Positions 23,950 to 32,246 of a stretch of DNA of 33,216 nucleotides are shown here, one piece after another. Every line of letters starts with the position of its first letter. Position 1 is the first letter of the stretch. Below the pieces are notes generated by a model. The model was not told where the DNA came from, ran no database searches, and saw only the letters and a list, made by a program, of their open reading frames with translations. The stretch spans positions 1 to 33,216 of the forward strand of contig CALJDG010000073.1 in assembly GCA_938023865.1 (NCBI GenBank), written 5' to 3'. Made by a program: the position numbers and the translations under genes. The stretch is from an uncultured archaeon. GTDB taxonomy: Archaea > Thermoproteota > Bathyarchaeia > Bathyarchaeales > Bathycorpusculaceae.

Positions 23950-25347
23950 TCAGTTTTTTATGACTGCTTTTGTCCAGTTTCCGTATTTTATCCATAGTAG
24001 GGCTATTATTCCGCCTATGATGTTGCTTGTCGCTATAGCCAGCCAAACTCCCATAGAGCCCATGACGAGAATGAAGGCCATAATATAGCCTGTTGCTATT
24101 CTTATTCCCCAGAGCCTAATCATTCCTAGGCCTGTTGGAAACGTGGTGTGTCCGGAGCCTCTACCCACCGATAAGGCTACGGCGAAAAGTCCGAAGAATG
24201 GGAGCGTCGGTAGCATTGTTTGGAGGAAAATGTCCGTCTCATTTATTGTGTTGGGGTCGTCTGCGAAGATGTCCACTAGGTTTCTTCTTAATGGGTATAG
24301 TATGGCGGCGCTTATCATCATTAAGACGAATATTAGTAGGGCTGCTTTGTAGGCTACTTCCCTGGCTCTTTTAGGGTTGTCTGCGCCTAGGCTTTGCCCT
24401 ATCATTATGGCTGGGGCTCCGCTTAAGCCCCAAAGAGCAGCGTCCACAATATCGATCATTACAAAGCCTATGGAAAACGCTGTTGCTGCTATAATGCCTA
24501 ACATGTTGACGAGTCTAAGCTGCATGAGGAAGGCGAAGCCATTCGTTAATCCAAGTGTTAGAATTGGAAATCCTATACGCAAAACGAGGCGAGCCCAAGG
24601 GGCGTCTATTTCCTTAGCGGGTCTTATATGAAGCTCAGGATAATATCTTCTTAAAATATATGTTAAGGCTGTTATTGATATTATTTTCCCTATAACATCT
24701 GTAAGAGCGGCTCCAACAACTCCAAGCGTTGGAAAGGGTCCTAAACCTAAAACGAGGAAGGGGTCTAGGGCTATGTTTATGGCGACGGATATGGCGTTTA
24801 CTATTGCTGGTCTTTTTGTGTCTCCCACGCTTTGGAGAATTGTTGTGTATGTTAGACTTATATAGTTAAGAAAAACGTCAAAGGCTATTACCCCAGAATA
24901 CTTCATAACATCATCAAAAATTTCTGATGGAGTAGATACAATAACTGTAAAAATTGAGTCTCTAAGCACCAGAAGAAGAATGCTTAATGCTCCTCCAGAT
25001 ATTAGTGACAGCGTGAAGAAGCGGGAAGCTGATGTGCTGGCCTCTCGGTAAGCTTTGCTCCCCACATACTGTGAGATTATACTTAGGCTCGCCGTGTTGA
25101 TGGCGTTTGCAAGGGCTTGAAAAAGCATAAGGATGGGCCACATCTGCCTCGGAACAGCCACGGCTTGTTCACTGTAGACGCTAAGCCAATAAGTGTCTGC
25201 AACGTTATAGGCTACAACCACAAGCTGGTTTACGAGAGGAGGAGTTCCTAACCAAAAAATTGTGCGAATAATAGGGCCGTCTATAATTTTATCTCTGTAC
25301 CTGCTTATTCCACTTGGCTCCGATGGGCTTTCAGAATCTTTAGGCAT
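23950..25347 (-). CDS. MATE-family efflux transporter
   Basis: A 465-residue protein with twelve predicted membrane segments in two similar halves. It starts with a hydrophilic tail, then DGPIIRTIFWLGTPPLVNQL, AYNVADTYWLSVYSEQAVAV and the NAINTASLSIISQYVGSK region typical of MATE exporters (Na+ or H+ coupled antiport of cationic drugs or metabolites). The second half has GLSGAPAIMIGQSLGADNPKR, matching the repeat. No partner gene shows the substrate; the DUF362 gene upstream is separated by 50 bases and may be cotranscribed. Confidence 0.93.
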   Translation of the reverse strand: MPKDSESPSEPSGISRYRDKIIDGPIIRTIFWLGTPPLVNQLVVVAYNVADTYWLSVYSEQAVAVPRQMWPILMLFQALANAINTASLSIISQYVGSKAYREASTSASRFFTLSLISGGALSILLLVLRDSIFTVIVSTPSEIFDDVMKYSGVIAFDVFLNYISLTYTTILQSVGDTKRPAIVNAISVAINIALDPFLVLGLGPFPTLGVVGAALTDVIGKIISITALTYILRRYYPELHIRPAKEIDAPWARLVLRIGFPILTLGLTNGFAFLMQLRLVNMLGIIAATAFSIGFVMIDIVDAALWGLSGAPAIMIGQSLGADNPKRAREVAYKAALLIFVLMMISAAILYPLRRNLVDIFADDPNTINETDIFLQTMLPTLPFFGLFAVALSVGRGSGHTTFPTGLGMIRLWGIRIATGYIMAFILVMGSMGVWLAIATSNIIGGIIALLWIKYGNWTKAVIKN

Positions 25348-25397
25348 GGGCTTCTTTACGTTGAAAACGAATTCTTAAAAGCTTTTCCAAAAACTTT

Positions 25398-26264
25398 TCA
25401 GAAATGCTCAAGAATTTTTGAAAGGACTGATCTGCGGAAATTTCTTCGCACACTTTCAATGGACTCACCGATGATTTCAATGTTTTCGAGCTGGCATGTT
25501 CCAAGCCCTTTTTTCTCAGCCAAAACAAGATGCTCAACTTCTGTTGGTGAAACGCCCATTATAGCAGCGCCTACAGCGTCAACAGCCACAGGGTCTGTGC
25601 CAGCTATTACTAAATCCATTTTTACAGGGTTTCCGCTTGTTTCGTGTCCTTCTCCCGCTACTATTCCATCGATGACCGTTAGGCTTGGTTTAAGTATCGA
25701 GGCCAAATCTACAATGTTCGCTTGGAGTCTACCATTATGCATGCTTCCTTTGGAGGCTAGAGCCCCCATCATGTTCTTTATTCCAAGCGTGACTTTGGCG
25801 AGCCTATGAAGTTTCAGTTTTGGAACACTTATTATTGCACTTTCTAGGGCTGTTTTCGCCACCTTAACCTTTCTGAGCGCTATAGGATTGGGCGGATAAA
25901 CCTCAACGAAAACGTCCTTGTTAAGGTCAACAAGTTTCACTTTCCACTTCTCGCCTATTTTGTCTATTCCAGCAACTTTAAAAGCTTCAAAAGTGTCTGC
26001 CCAACCGCTTCCTTCACCAATAATAATGTCGTCTTTGCCGTGCTCCTTAAGGAATTTGACAATTCCTTCCACCACTCTGCCATCGGTTGTAACTCCAGTT
26101 GACGAATGCTGAGCCGTTATGTAGTTAGGCTTTATCAAAATGGGCTTCCTGGTGGAATGGACGTCATCTAAATCCGACTCTATCATTTTAAGCGCTCTAA
26201 CCGTTGACTCTAGGGGTTCTGAACCTTTAATTATGGCGACTCGACTGTTTTTATCCATTTTCAC
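25398..26264 (-). CDS. DUF362-domain protein
   Basis: A 288-residue DUF362 protein. Visible family blocks are ILIKPNYITAQHSSTGVTTD (about 43-62), IIIGEGSGWADTFEAF, SVPKLKLHRLAKVTLGIKN, NMMGALASKGSMHNG, TVIDGIVAGEGHE and IAGTDPVAVDAVGAAIMGVS. Many members carry added ferredoxin domains; this one does not. The function is unknown; related proteins are seen with iron-sulfur and cofactor genes. The start is GTG 26264 or ATG 26258. A well-formed start signal with a nine-codon frame lies about 130 bases upstream on the same strand (26394-26423). Confidence 0.9.
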   Translation of the reverse strand: MKMDKNSRVAIIKGSEPLESTVRALKMIESDLDDVHSTRKPILIKPNYITAQHSSTGVTTDGRVVEGIVKFLKEHGKDDIIIGEGSGWADTFEAFKVAGIDKIGEKWKVKLVDLNKDVFVEVYPPNPIALRKVKVAKTALESAIISVPKLKLHRLAKVTLGIKNMMGALASKGSMHNGRLQANIVDLASILKPSLTVIDGIVAGEGHETSGNPVKMDLVIAGTDPVAVDAVGAAIMGVSPTEVEHLVLAEKKGLGTCQLENIEIIGESIESVRRNFRRSVLSKILEHF

Positions 26265-26393
26265 ACTTGAAATTCAAAAACAAACGCGGCAATTTAACAC
26301 TTCCCATCTTTCAATGCAAAAAGAAGCAAGGGAAAAATTGAAATGTCAGCAGGACAGTGAAGGCCAAGCGCTTTCAAGAGTTAAAGAAAGACC

Positions 26394-26423
26394 TTATTTC
26401 TTTTCTTTCTCCTTCTTTAGCAT
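26394..26423 (-). other. Nine-codon lysine-rich mini-frame with a perfect ribosome site
   Basis: On the minus strand GGAGGTGA (26426-26433) stands 2 bases before ATG CTA AAG AAG GAG AAA GAA AAG AAA TAA, coding MLKKEKEKK. CCTATAAAC at about 26457-26464 can serve as the TATA box. The DUF362 gene begins about 130 bases downstream. It could be a leader peptide, a tiny protein or the start of a lost gene. Confidence 0.45.
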
Positions 26424-26480
26424 GGTCACCTCCAAATTTTGATGGGAAAACCAGATGTTTATAGGCATTTTGACTACAAT

Positions 26481-26490
26481 ATTTTTAAAT
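26481..26490 (+). promoter_or_regulatory. TATA box of hypA (leaderless)
   Basis: ATTTTTAAAT ends 23 bases before the hypA ATG, so transcription should begin at or next to the start codon. There is no ribosome site before that ATG, which agrees with a leaderless message. Confidence 0.55.
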
Positions 26491-26513
26491 GGTGCCTTGC
26501 AGGATGCTTACCT

Positions 26514-26912
26514 ATGCATGAGTGGGCTTTGGCGGAGGCAATAATTTCTTCTGTTTCACAGATAGCTGAAAAAGAGGGGTTAAAAGAAGTTAGGGAAGTT
26601 AAGATAAAAGTGGGCGAGCTTCAACAAGTTGAAGTGGAAATTTTAGAGTTTGCCCTGTCAGAGCTTAAGATGGGCAAGTTTAAAAACGTTAAATTCTCAA
26701 TAGAAACTGTAGAAGCTGAGTTACAATGTAGGGTCTGTGGGCAGAAGTGGTTTTTCAGCAGAGAAAAAATCGATGAAGAATCAGCTGAAGCTATTCACTT
26801 CGTCCCTGAAACAGTTCACGCTTACATTAAATGTCCAAAATGTGGCAGCCCAGACTTTGAGGTTTTGCGTGGAAGAGGTGTATGGCTTGAAAGCATAAGG
26901 GGGGTTAAATAA
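26514..26912 (+). CDS. hypA: HypA, nickel insertion protein
   Basis: Nickel metallochaperone for [NiFe]-hydrogenase maturation, 132 residues. The mature N-terminus MHEWALAEAI holds the nickel-binding His2, which fixes the start at ATG 26514 rather than any upstream codon. The zinc site is two Cys pairs, CRVC (about 73) and CPKC (about 111), separated by an insertion of about 35 residues as in archaeal HypA. The next gene, an ATPase-type HypB, starts 1 base after its stop. No hydrogenase subunit is in the window, so the client enzyme is elsewhere. Confidence 0.95.
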   Translation: MHEWALAEAIISSVSQIAEKEGLKEVREVKIKVGELQQVEVEILEFALSELKMGKFKNVKFSIETVEAELQCRVCGQKWFFSREKIDEESAEAIHFVPETVHAYIKCPKCGSPDFEVLRGRGVWLESIRGVK

Positions 26913-26913
26913 C

Positions 26914-27642
26914 ATGTTAGACCCAAGGGAAAGCATTATCTGCAAAAGACTTGGGAGAGTTAAGTACATAATTGCTGTTTCAAGCGGGAAGGGCGGGGTC
27001 GGGAAAAGCCTTTTTGCATCCACCCTTGCCCTAATACTGGCGAGAAAGAAACTTAAAGTTGGGCTGTTTGACGTGGATTTCACTAGTCCGTCAACACATT
27101 TAATTTTAGGCGTTAAAAACACTAAATTAAAAGAGGAGAAGGGAATAATCCCAGCAAATGTTCTCGGTCTTAAATATGTTTCAATAGTTGCCTACTCAAA
27201 GGATAAGGCGCTACCCTTACGGGGTGCGGACTTTTCAAATGCTCTTATAGAGCTTTTCGCCGCAATTATATGGGGGGATTTGGACTTCTTAATTATAGAT
27301 ATGCCTCCAGGTATAAGTGACGCCACGTTAGAGGTGATTAGGCTTATTAAAGGCATAAGATTTCTTATAGTTACAACGCCTTCGCCGCTTGCTTTTGAAA
27401 CTGTTAAAAAGCTTCTAGTGTTACTTACAGAGCTTAAAGTGCCAGTTATAGGCGTTGTTGAAAACATGAAAATTAAAGAAAATAATTTTATACTGCAAAG
27501 TGTTGCAGAAACGGGTTTTCGCTTCCTTGGAGAATTGCCATTCGATCCGAGAGTTGAGGATTCGCTTGGAGACGTAGACATGCTTTTGAAGACGGATTTT
27601 GCCGAAAAATTGGCTGAGATCGTTTCAAAAAGTTTCCTTTAA
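26914..27642 (+). CDS. hypB: ATPase-type HypB (Mrp/MinD family)
   Basis: A 242-residue SIMIBI-class P-loop ATPase with deviant Walker A SSGKGGVGKSLFAS (about 23-36), DVDFTSPSTHL (switch region) and LIIDMPPGISDATLEV (Walker B, about 126-141). In Thermococcus kodakarensis the HypB partner of HypA is of this Mrp/MinD type rather than the bacterial GTPase type. Adjacency to hypA and the N-terminus DPRESIICKRLGRVKYIIAV make that identification likely here. It has no CxxC iron-sulfur motif of the Nbp35 kind, which argues against an Fe-S carrier. It would use ATP to drive nickel transfer from HypA. Confidence 0.85.
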   Translation: MLDPRESIICKRLGRVKYIIAVSSGKGGVGKSLFASTLALILARKKLKVGLFDVDFTSPSTHLILGVKNTKLKEEKGIIPANVLGLKYVSIVAYSKDKALPLRGADFSNALIELFAAIIWGDLDFLIIDMPPGISDATLEVIRLIKGIRFLIVTTPSPLAFETVKKLLVLLTELKVPVIGVVENMKIKENNFILQSVAETGFRFLGELPFDPRVEDSLGDVDMLLKTDFAEKLAEIVSKSFL

Positions 27643-27895
27643 TTGGGATATTTTCTTTGCTGTTCTGGGGTTTGCTATACTCGAAATTGTTTTTGAATGG
27701 TGAAACTTCCATGCGTGCAAACTTCCATCTTCGAATCTTATTCTGGACCTCTAATTGGGCTTTGACCATTCAGCTCTAGTCAGGATAACCCTTTTGTGTG
27801 TCTTCTCACATCTCTATTAGTATGCATTAAACTTTATTATATGAAAATGATATTGCAGAAAAGTATTAAAAATTTAAAATTACGAGGAGAAGACC
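27643..27895. promoter_or_regulatory. Intergenic region with promoter for the HAD gene
   Basis: No gene is seen. AAAAATTTAAAATTA near 27867-27881 and TTTATTATATGAAAA near 27831-27845 are TATA-like; GAGGAGAAG just before 27896 is the ribosome site of the next gene. Confidence 0.45.
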
Positions 27896-28648
27896 TTGTC
27901 CCCTATCAAGGCTGTCATGTTTGACTTTATTGGCACGCTGGTGAACGTTAAGGGATATAGCCTAGAAGTCTCCAAAATGAAGCTTTACAAGTCTATAGTC
28001 GACGCCGGTTTCAATGTGGAGAAGCAAAATTTTTTAGAAGCGTACAGTCAAGCTCATGAAAAGTATCGTGTTATACGTTACGAGAAGCTTATTGAGGTTA
28101 CGAATGCTGTATGGATTTCTGAAGCCTTGAACATTTTAGGGTTTGAAACAAGCCCGGAGGATAACCGCATAAAAGCGGCTGTCAACATTTTCTTTGAGGA
28201 TTACTTGAGTTCTTTTAGGCTAAGGAAGTGTGCAAGGCAAACCTTAGAAATGTTGGCTTGTGATTGTAGGCTTGGGCTTGTTTCAAATTTTACATATGCT
28301 CCAGTGATATACGCTGGGCTTAGAAGGGTGGGAATTAGCAATTTTTTCGATGTTATTATTGTTTCGGATACTGTTGGTTGGCGAAAACCTCACAATAAAA
28401 TCTTTGAAGAAGCGTTAAAAAGACTTCGGGTTGGGGCTGAGGAAACGCTTTATGTTGGGGACAGCCCAGAGGAGGATATTAAGGGTGCGAAACAATTGGG
28501 CATGAAGACAATCTTTGTTGCCTCCCAGTTTTTTCCTGTTGAAAGGCTTCTTGGAAGCGAACAGAAGCCAGACGCCATAGCCAAAAATATGTGTGAAGCG
28601 AAGAGGAATATTCAAGATTTAATTCGTTTATCGTCTGGTGGTAATTAA
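27896..28648 (+). CDS. HAD-superfamily hydrolase
   Basis: A 250-residue HAD hydrolase. Motif I is VMFDFIGTLV (6-15), with the nucleophile Asp but Ile where most phosphatases have the second Asp. Motif II is GLVSNFT (Ser), motif III lies around GWRKPHNKIFEEAL (Lys) and motif IV is LYVGDSPEEDIKGA. The cap domain lies between about residues 16 and 110. The loss of the second Asp leaves the reaction uncertain; several HAD families tolerate it. Start TTG 27896 is supported by GAGGAGAAG. The LysO N-terminal gene follows after one base. Confidence 0.9.
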   Translation: MSPIKAVMFDFIGTLVNVKGYSLEVSKMKLYKSIVDAGFNVEKQNFLEAYSQAHEKYRVIRYEKLIEVTNAVWISEALNILGFETSPEDNRIKAAVNIFFEDYLSSFRLRKCARQTLEMLACDCRLGLVSNFTYAPVIYAGLRRVGISNFFDVIIVSDTVGWRKPHNKIFEEALKRLRVGAEETLYVGDSPEEDIKGAKQLGMKTIFVASQFFPVERLLGSEQKPDAIAKNMCEAKRNIQDLIRLSSGGN

Positions 28649-28649
28649 C

Positions 28650-28928
28650 ATGACTAGCACCTTCGATATTGCTGTGTTTGTCCTTCCGTTGATCGTGGGT
28701 ATGGTTACTGGCTATTATTTGAGGGGTAAGCGACTTTTTAACGCCGATAAACTTGTATTCGGCGTTATATTGGTGCTAATTTTCTCTTTGGGCTTTTCAA
28801 TAGGTTCAAACACTGAGCTTTTGGTGATGGTGCCAAATGTCGGGCTTAATGCTCTGGTGCTTATGTTTACGGCTTTGCTTTTTAGTATACTCTTTGTGAA
28901 GGCTGCGCGAAAACTGGTGAAAATATGA
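28650..28928 (+). CDS. LysO-type exporter, N-terminal half as a separate gene
   Basis: A 92-residue membrane protein with three hydrophobic segments (VFVLPLIVGMVTGYYLRG; LVFGVILVLIFSLGFSIGS; ALVLMFTALLFSILFV). It corresponds to the N-terminal half of the LysO/YbjE (DUF340) lysine exporter, which in many archaea is split into two genes. The start at ATG 28650 has GGTGG upstream. Its TGA overlaps the ATG of the second half (ATGA), so the two halves are made together. Confidence 0.82.
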   Translation: MTSTFDIAVFVLPLIVGMVTGYYLRGKRLFNADKLVFGVILVLIFSLGFSIGSNTELLVMVPNVGLNALVLMFTALLFSILFVKAARKLVKI

Positions 28929-29536
28929 TAAAATATGTTTTGCCAGTCCTCGCCATTGGAATTGTGGCTGGTTACTTGAATAATAGTTTTGGTGCTCCGT
29001 TGTTAAACATCGTTTTTTCGGAATACTTTTTTAACCTTTCACTAACGGTGTTGCTGTTTTTGATGGGCATGCTTTTTGCAGCGGATGAAAATGCGGTGGC
29101 AAAAATGAGGCAAGCCAAACTTAAAATACTGGTTTTTCCGCTGGCGGTGGCTTTAGGCAGCATAGTAGGAGGGCTTGTTGGCGGAATAATCCTCCGGTTG
29201 GATGTTTTCGCATCTATGGGAGTTTGCGCTGGCTACGGTTGGTATACGTTGGCTGGACCATTAGCCGGACAGCTTTTCGGACTGGAATGGGGCGCGCTAA
29301 GCTTCGCAGTAAACCTTCTTCGGGAACTAGTTACAATAGCTGGTGCGTCATTGGCGGCTAAACTGGACAGGTACGCGCCAATAGCAATGGGCGGCGCAAC
29401 GGCAATGGACACAACGCTACCCATTATATTGCGCTACTGCGGCCAAGACACGCTTATAACGGCCTTCTCCAGCGGCTTCATTCTGACAGTCGCGGCGCCC
29501 TTTACCATAACCGCCATAGCGGCTATCGCCCGTTAA
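28925..29536 (+). CDS. LysO-type exporter, C-terminal half (DUF340)
   Basis: A 203-residue membrane protein with about six hydrophobic segments. It carries DUF340/LysO features: LTVLLFLMGMLFAADE, GVCAGYGWYTLAGPLAGQLF, FAVNLLRELVTIAGASLAAK and GGATAMDTTLPIILRYCGQD. In E. coli LysO exports lysine and thialysine. Linkage to lysine metabolism in this genome is suggestive (the dap operon lies about 16 kb away) but not adjacent. Together with the preceding gene it forms the complete exporter. Confidence 0.88.
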   Translation: MIKYVLPVLAIGIVAGYLNNSFGAPLLNIVFSEYFFNLSLTVLLFLMGMLFAADENAVAKMRQAKLKILVFPLAVALGSIVGGLVGGIILRLDVFASMGVCAGYGWYTLAGPLAGQLFGLEWGALSFAVNLLRELVTIAGASLAAKLDRYAPIAMGGATAMDTTLPIILRYCGQDTLITAFSSGFILTVAAPFTITAIAAIAR

Positions 29537-29836
29537 GGCTTGCTCCCAAACTTTTAGATGCTTATTCTCTAACACCAATATGTGCTCGGATCTTTATACA
29601 ACTTAAGCATGAGATATGAGCCAATCCGAAGTTGATAATCAGGATTTGAACCCGCAACAGATGGAGATACCCCGCAAAACCATCTTTTTCTGTTTTGGGC
29701 TGTCCAAAGGTTGGCTTTGCCATCTCTGTTAGCAGCGACTAGCAGAACGCGCTGGTGTCATTTCGCTTCATATTTTGCTGAAACCTGAAAGGGTTATTTA
29801 CATAAAAATGGGAATTTGTTATGGGTTGTTCATCCC
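29537..29836. other. 300-base gap with hairpin repeat and a coding-like minus frame
   Basis: No gene is supported. The minus strand is open from about 29753 to 29566 (reading LLVAANRDGKANLWTAQNRK in part), with no start signal; I cannot name it. It includes the repeat listed next. Confidence 0.4.
29725..29746. repeat. Hairpin repeat, copy 2 (inverted relative to copy 1)
   Basis: TCTGTTAG-CAGCGA-CTAGCAGA, an 8-base inverted repeat with one mismatch. It is the reverse complement of the 20053-20074 element with few changes, including a fully complementary loop. Confidence 0.5.
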
Positions 29837-30569
29837 ATGCATGACCTTACAGAACTTGTGCATCAATTGTAGAAGTATGCTTGAATGTGAAGAAAGGAGA
29901 AAACATCTGGATTCATAGTTGGGATCATACAATCGATCTATCTTGTGAGATAGCTTTTGCCTGCCAGCAACGTGGAGCATACCCGTTTGTCACTCTCGTA
30001 GCGGAGAATTATTGGATGCGGGCACTTCTGGAAGCATCGAAAGAACTTTTAGAGACTCTTCCCACTCACCAGGCTGCCGCATTGCAGCATACTGATGCGT
30101 TCATTTTTATGCTTGGTCCACGACATCCTATCGAGTGGGATAAGATTCCAGCCGAAAAACAAGAACTTGCTAATGTGTGGTATTTTGACTCAAACAAGTA
30201 TTTAGAGAGTTGGAGAAAAATCGCCCAAAAAGCCCTGTCCGAATGTTAAGAATTGAATATTGCCTAGTGACAGAGGAGAGAGCGCAAGCCCTCGGTTTAG
30301 AGCATACACAATGTAGAGAAGTCATGCTCGCAGGTTGTGTAGTCAACCAGCAAGAAATCGCTGACAAAACCAGGCAACTCGCCAATATAATCCAAGAAGG
30401 CCACGAGGTGAATATTCAAACTCCTTTTGGCACAAATATCAAGCTCAAATTGGTCGGACGCAAACCAATTCGAAGCGACAGCATAATTAGCAAGGAAGAA
30501 GCATCTCAGGGCATTGTAAAGTTTTTGCCTTCAGGCTGTGTGGATTCCACACCTCGAACTTTCTATTAA
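29837..30569 (+). pseudogene. M29-type aminopeptidase, N-terminal half, frameshifted and truncated
   Basis: Three frames form the front half of an M29 (AmpS-like) metal aminopeptidase. ATG 29837 gives HDLTELVHQ, then a shift near 29870 gives VEVCLNVKKGENIWIHSWDH ... QRGAYPFVTLVAENYWMRAL ... DAFIFMLGPRHPIEW ... YLESWRKIAQKALS. A second shift near 30240 gives RIEYCLVTEERAQALGLEH, then VVNQQEIADKTRQLANIIQE and EVNIQTPFGTNIKLKLVGRK, ending after FLPSG. Normal enzymes run past 350 residues; the C-terminal half with the metal ligands is missing. This is a dead gene. Confidence 0.7.
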
Positions 30570-30696
30570 CGATGCCTAATAGAAAATAGTCTTATGATTT
30601 TTGCGTCATTTTTGGTGAGCTTGTTTATTTTATGCTCCATAGATGGATTGCATTTTTATGAGGAAGATTTTTAAATCTTATAAATGAGGTGATATT

Positions 30697-31324
30697 ATGT
30701 TTCGGGACGAAAATGTTAGGTATTTTGATGAGCCTGGTCCTCAAAATACTGAGGCTTTGATCGAGGCTGTCAAGAGGAGGCTGGAGGGTTCGGGGGATTG
30801 AGTATGTTGTTGTGGCTTCTGAGAGCGGGAATACCGCAGCGAAAGTTGCGGAGGCATTGAAGGAGTTTGAGGTTAAAGTTGTTTGTGTGACGGCTTATGC
30901 TGGGCTTAGGCTTGCATGGCCAGAGGGCGGTAAATGGCCTGGCATAACAGGCCAGATCAGGGAAAAGCTGGAAAGTTTGAAGGTTAAGATTGTTGAGGAG
31001 ACTCAATACGTGTTTAAGGGGGTAACTTTTGATGCTCAATTTTTGAGCAGATGTATGGGTTATGGCTTTAAAACGGCGTTGGAGGTAGCCCTAATTGCAG
31101 CTGAGGCGGGCGCAGTTCCAATCGACGAGGAAGTTGTAGCAATAGCTGGAACCGGCTGGCTTGGAGGGGGAGCAGACTGCGCATTAATAGTTAAACCAGC
31201 CCCTATTCCTAAAAGCACAGACTTAGAAAAAGGCTTAGAAGTGAGAGAAATAATAGCTATCCCCAGAATAAAGTTTAACGAAAAACTAATCAACAAGATC
31301 AAGAAGGAAAAAGAAACAGTGTAA
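30697..31324 (+). CDS. Pyruvate kinase C-terminal-domain-like protein, frameshifted
   Basis: Stand-alone protein of the pyruvate kinase alpha/beta (PK_C) type, common in archaea, function unknown. The N-terminus from ATG 30697 (GAGGTGAT ribosome site) reads RYFDEPGPQNTEALIEAVKR, stopping after EGSGD. The rest, YVVVASESGNTAAKVAEAL, VTAYAGLRLAWPEGGKWPGI and AGAVPIDEEVVAIAGTGWLG, continues in another frame to 31324. The join is a run of five Gs at 30792-30796; four would make one 208-residue protein with ...SGIEYVVVAS. TTTTTAAATC at about 30667-30676 is its TATA box. Here one base seems to be added rather than lost. Confidence 0.8.
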
Positions 31325-31485
31325 TCTTAAGAGCGAATTTTAAAACTATTACAATAATAAATATGGTTCCATCGTCGACAAGTTTAAAGTTACATACAGC
31401 CAAAGATTATAACAACATCTTTCTGTTGGCGATGACTAAACGAATAAGGAGAGTTTCGGAATTTTGAACGTTGTAGACACTTTTA

Positions 31486-32246
31486 TTAGAGCAGTTTATT
31501 CCGGTGTGTCGCCGGCACTTCTGATATGTTCTTTTCCATATTGATTACTTTTGGCTCGTTGAAGGGTGGTTTCCATGTTCCTTCATGTAGGGTATCCGTT
31601 ATGATGAGGAGTGCGGCCGAATTTGTCCCTCTATACTTTGATACGCTGAATATTGCGGAGCACTCCATTTCGACGGCTAACACTCCTTCTTTTGAGTAGG
31701 TTAAGACCTTGTTCATCGTTTCTCTGAATGGCGCATCTGTTGTCCAGACGCCCCCTTTCTTGTATGGTATGCCTTTTTCGTTGAGGAGCGCTTCGATTTT
31801 CCTTAGAAGGTTGCCTGAAGGTTTAGCTTCAAAGTTCGGTGGCATATAATGATAGCTTACTCCTTCTTCTCTAATGGCAAATGTAGGAACAAGCACTTCG
31901 CCTATAGTGATTTCCGGGTTTATCGAGCCAGCCTCGCCGAAAATTAACAGCTGTTTAATTCCAGCTGCGATTATAGCCTCAGCCAAAGCGCTGCTGCAGG
32001 AGCGCCAAAGTAGGAGTGGAAAACCGCGAGCCCATTTTGCGTGGCGAAAAAGCGTTTGGCTCCAACGATACCCTCTTCCCTTTCTAGGGCAATTTTAAAT
32101 ATCGCAGTCTTCATCCACTCATAAACCCGCTTAATGAAAACTATTATGCTAAACTTTACAAACCCTAAATTCTTGGGAGCAAAATCTTCAGGTTTAACAA
32201 TAGACTCTCCATCCGAAAACCATTCCATAATTCTTTCCTTCCACAT
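31486..32246 (-). CDS. Nucleoside phosphorylase family protein, frameshifted
   Basis: Phosphorylase of the purine/uridine phosphorylase (PNP_UDP) superfamily. The first part from ATG 32246 (EDFAPKNLGF, ATQNGLAVFHSYFGAPAAA) stops after LWLRL. The main part, AEAIIAAGIKQLLIFGEAGS, then ITIGEVLVPTFAIREEGVSY, WTTDAPFRETM and the family's GVLAVEMECSAIFSVSKYRG (purine/uridine-binding ME-E-like region), runs to 31486. Adding one base in the short T run (complement of 31985-31987) would join them as ALLAEAIIAAG, a protein of about 253 residues. The substrate is not clear. It is convergent with the PK_C-like gene. Confidence 0.82.

Noticed and set aside
29641-29675. tRNA T-arm-like sequence (GGTTCAAATCC on the minus strand)
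   Set aside because: It matches the box B consensus, but the T-stem pairs poorly and I found no D-arm, anticodon arm or acceptor partner upstream. The segment also lies in an open coding-like frame.
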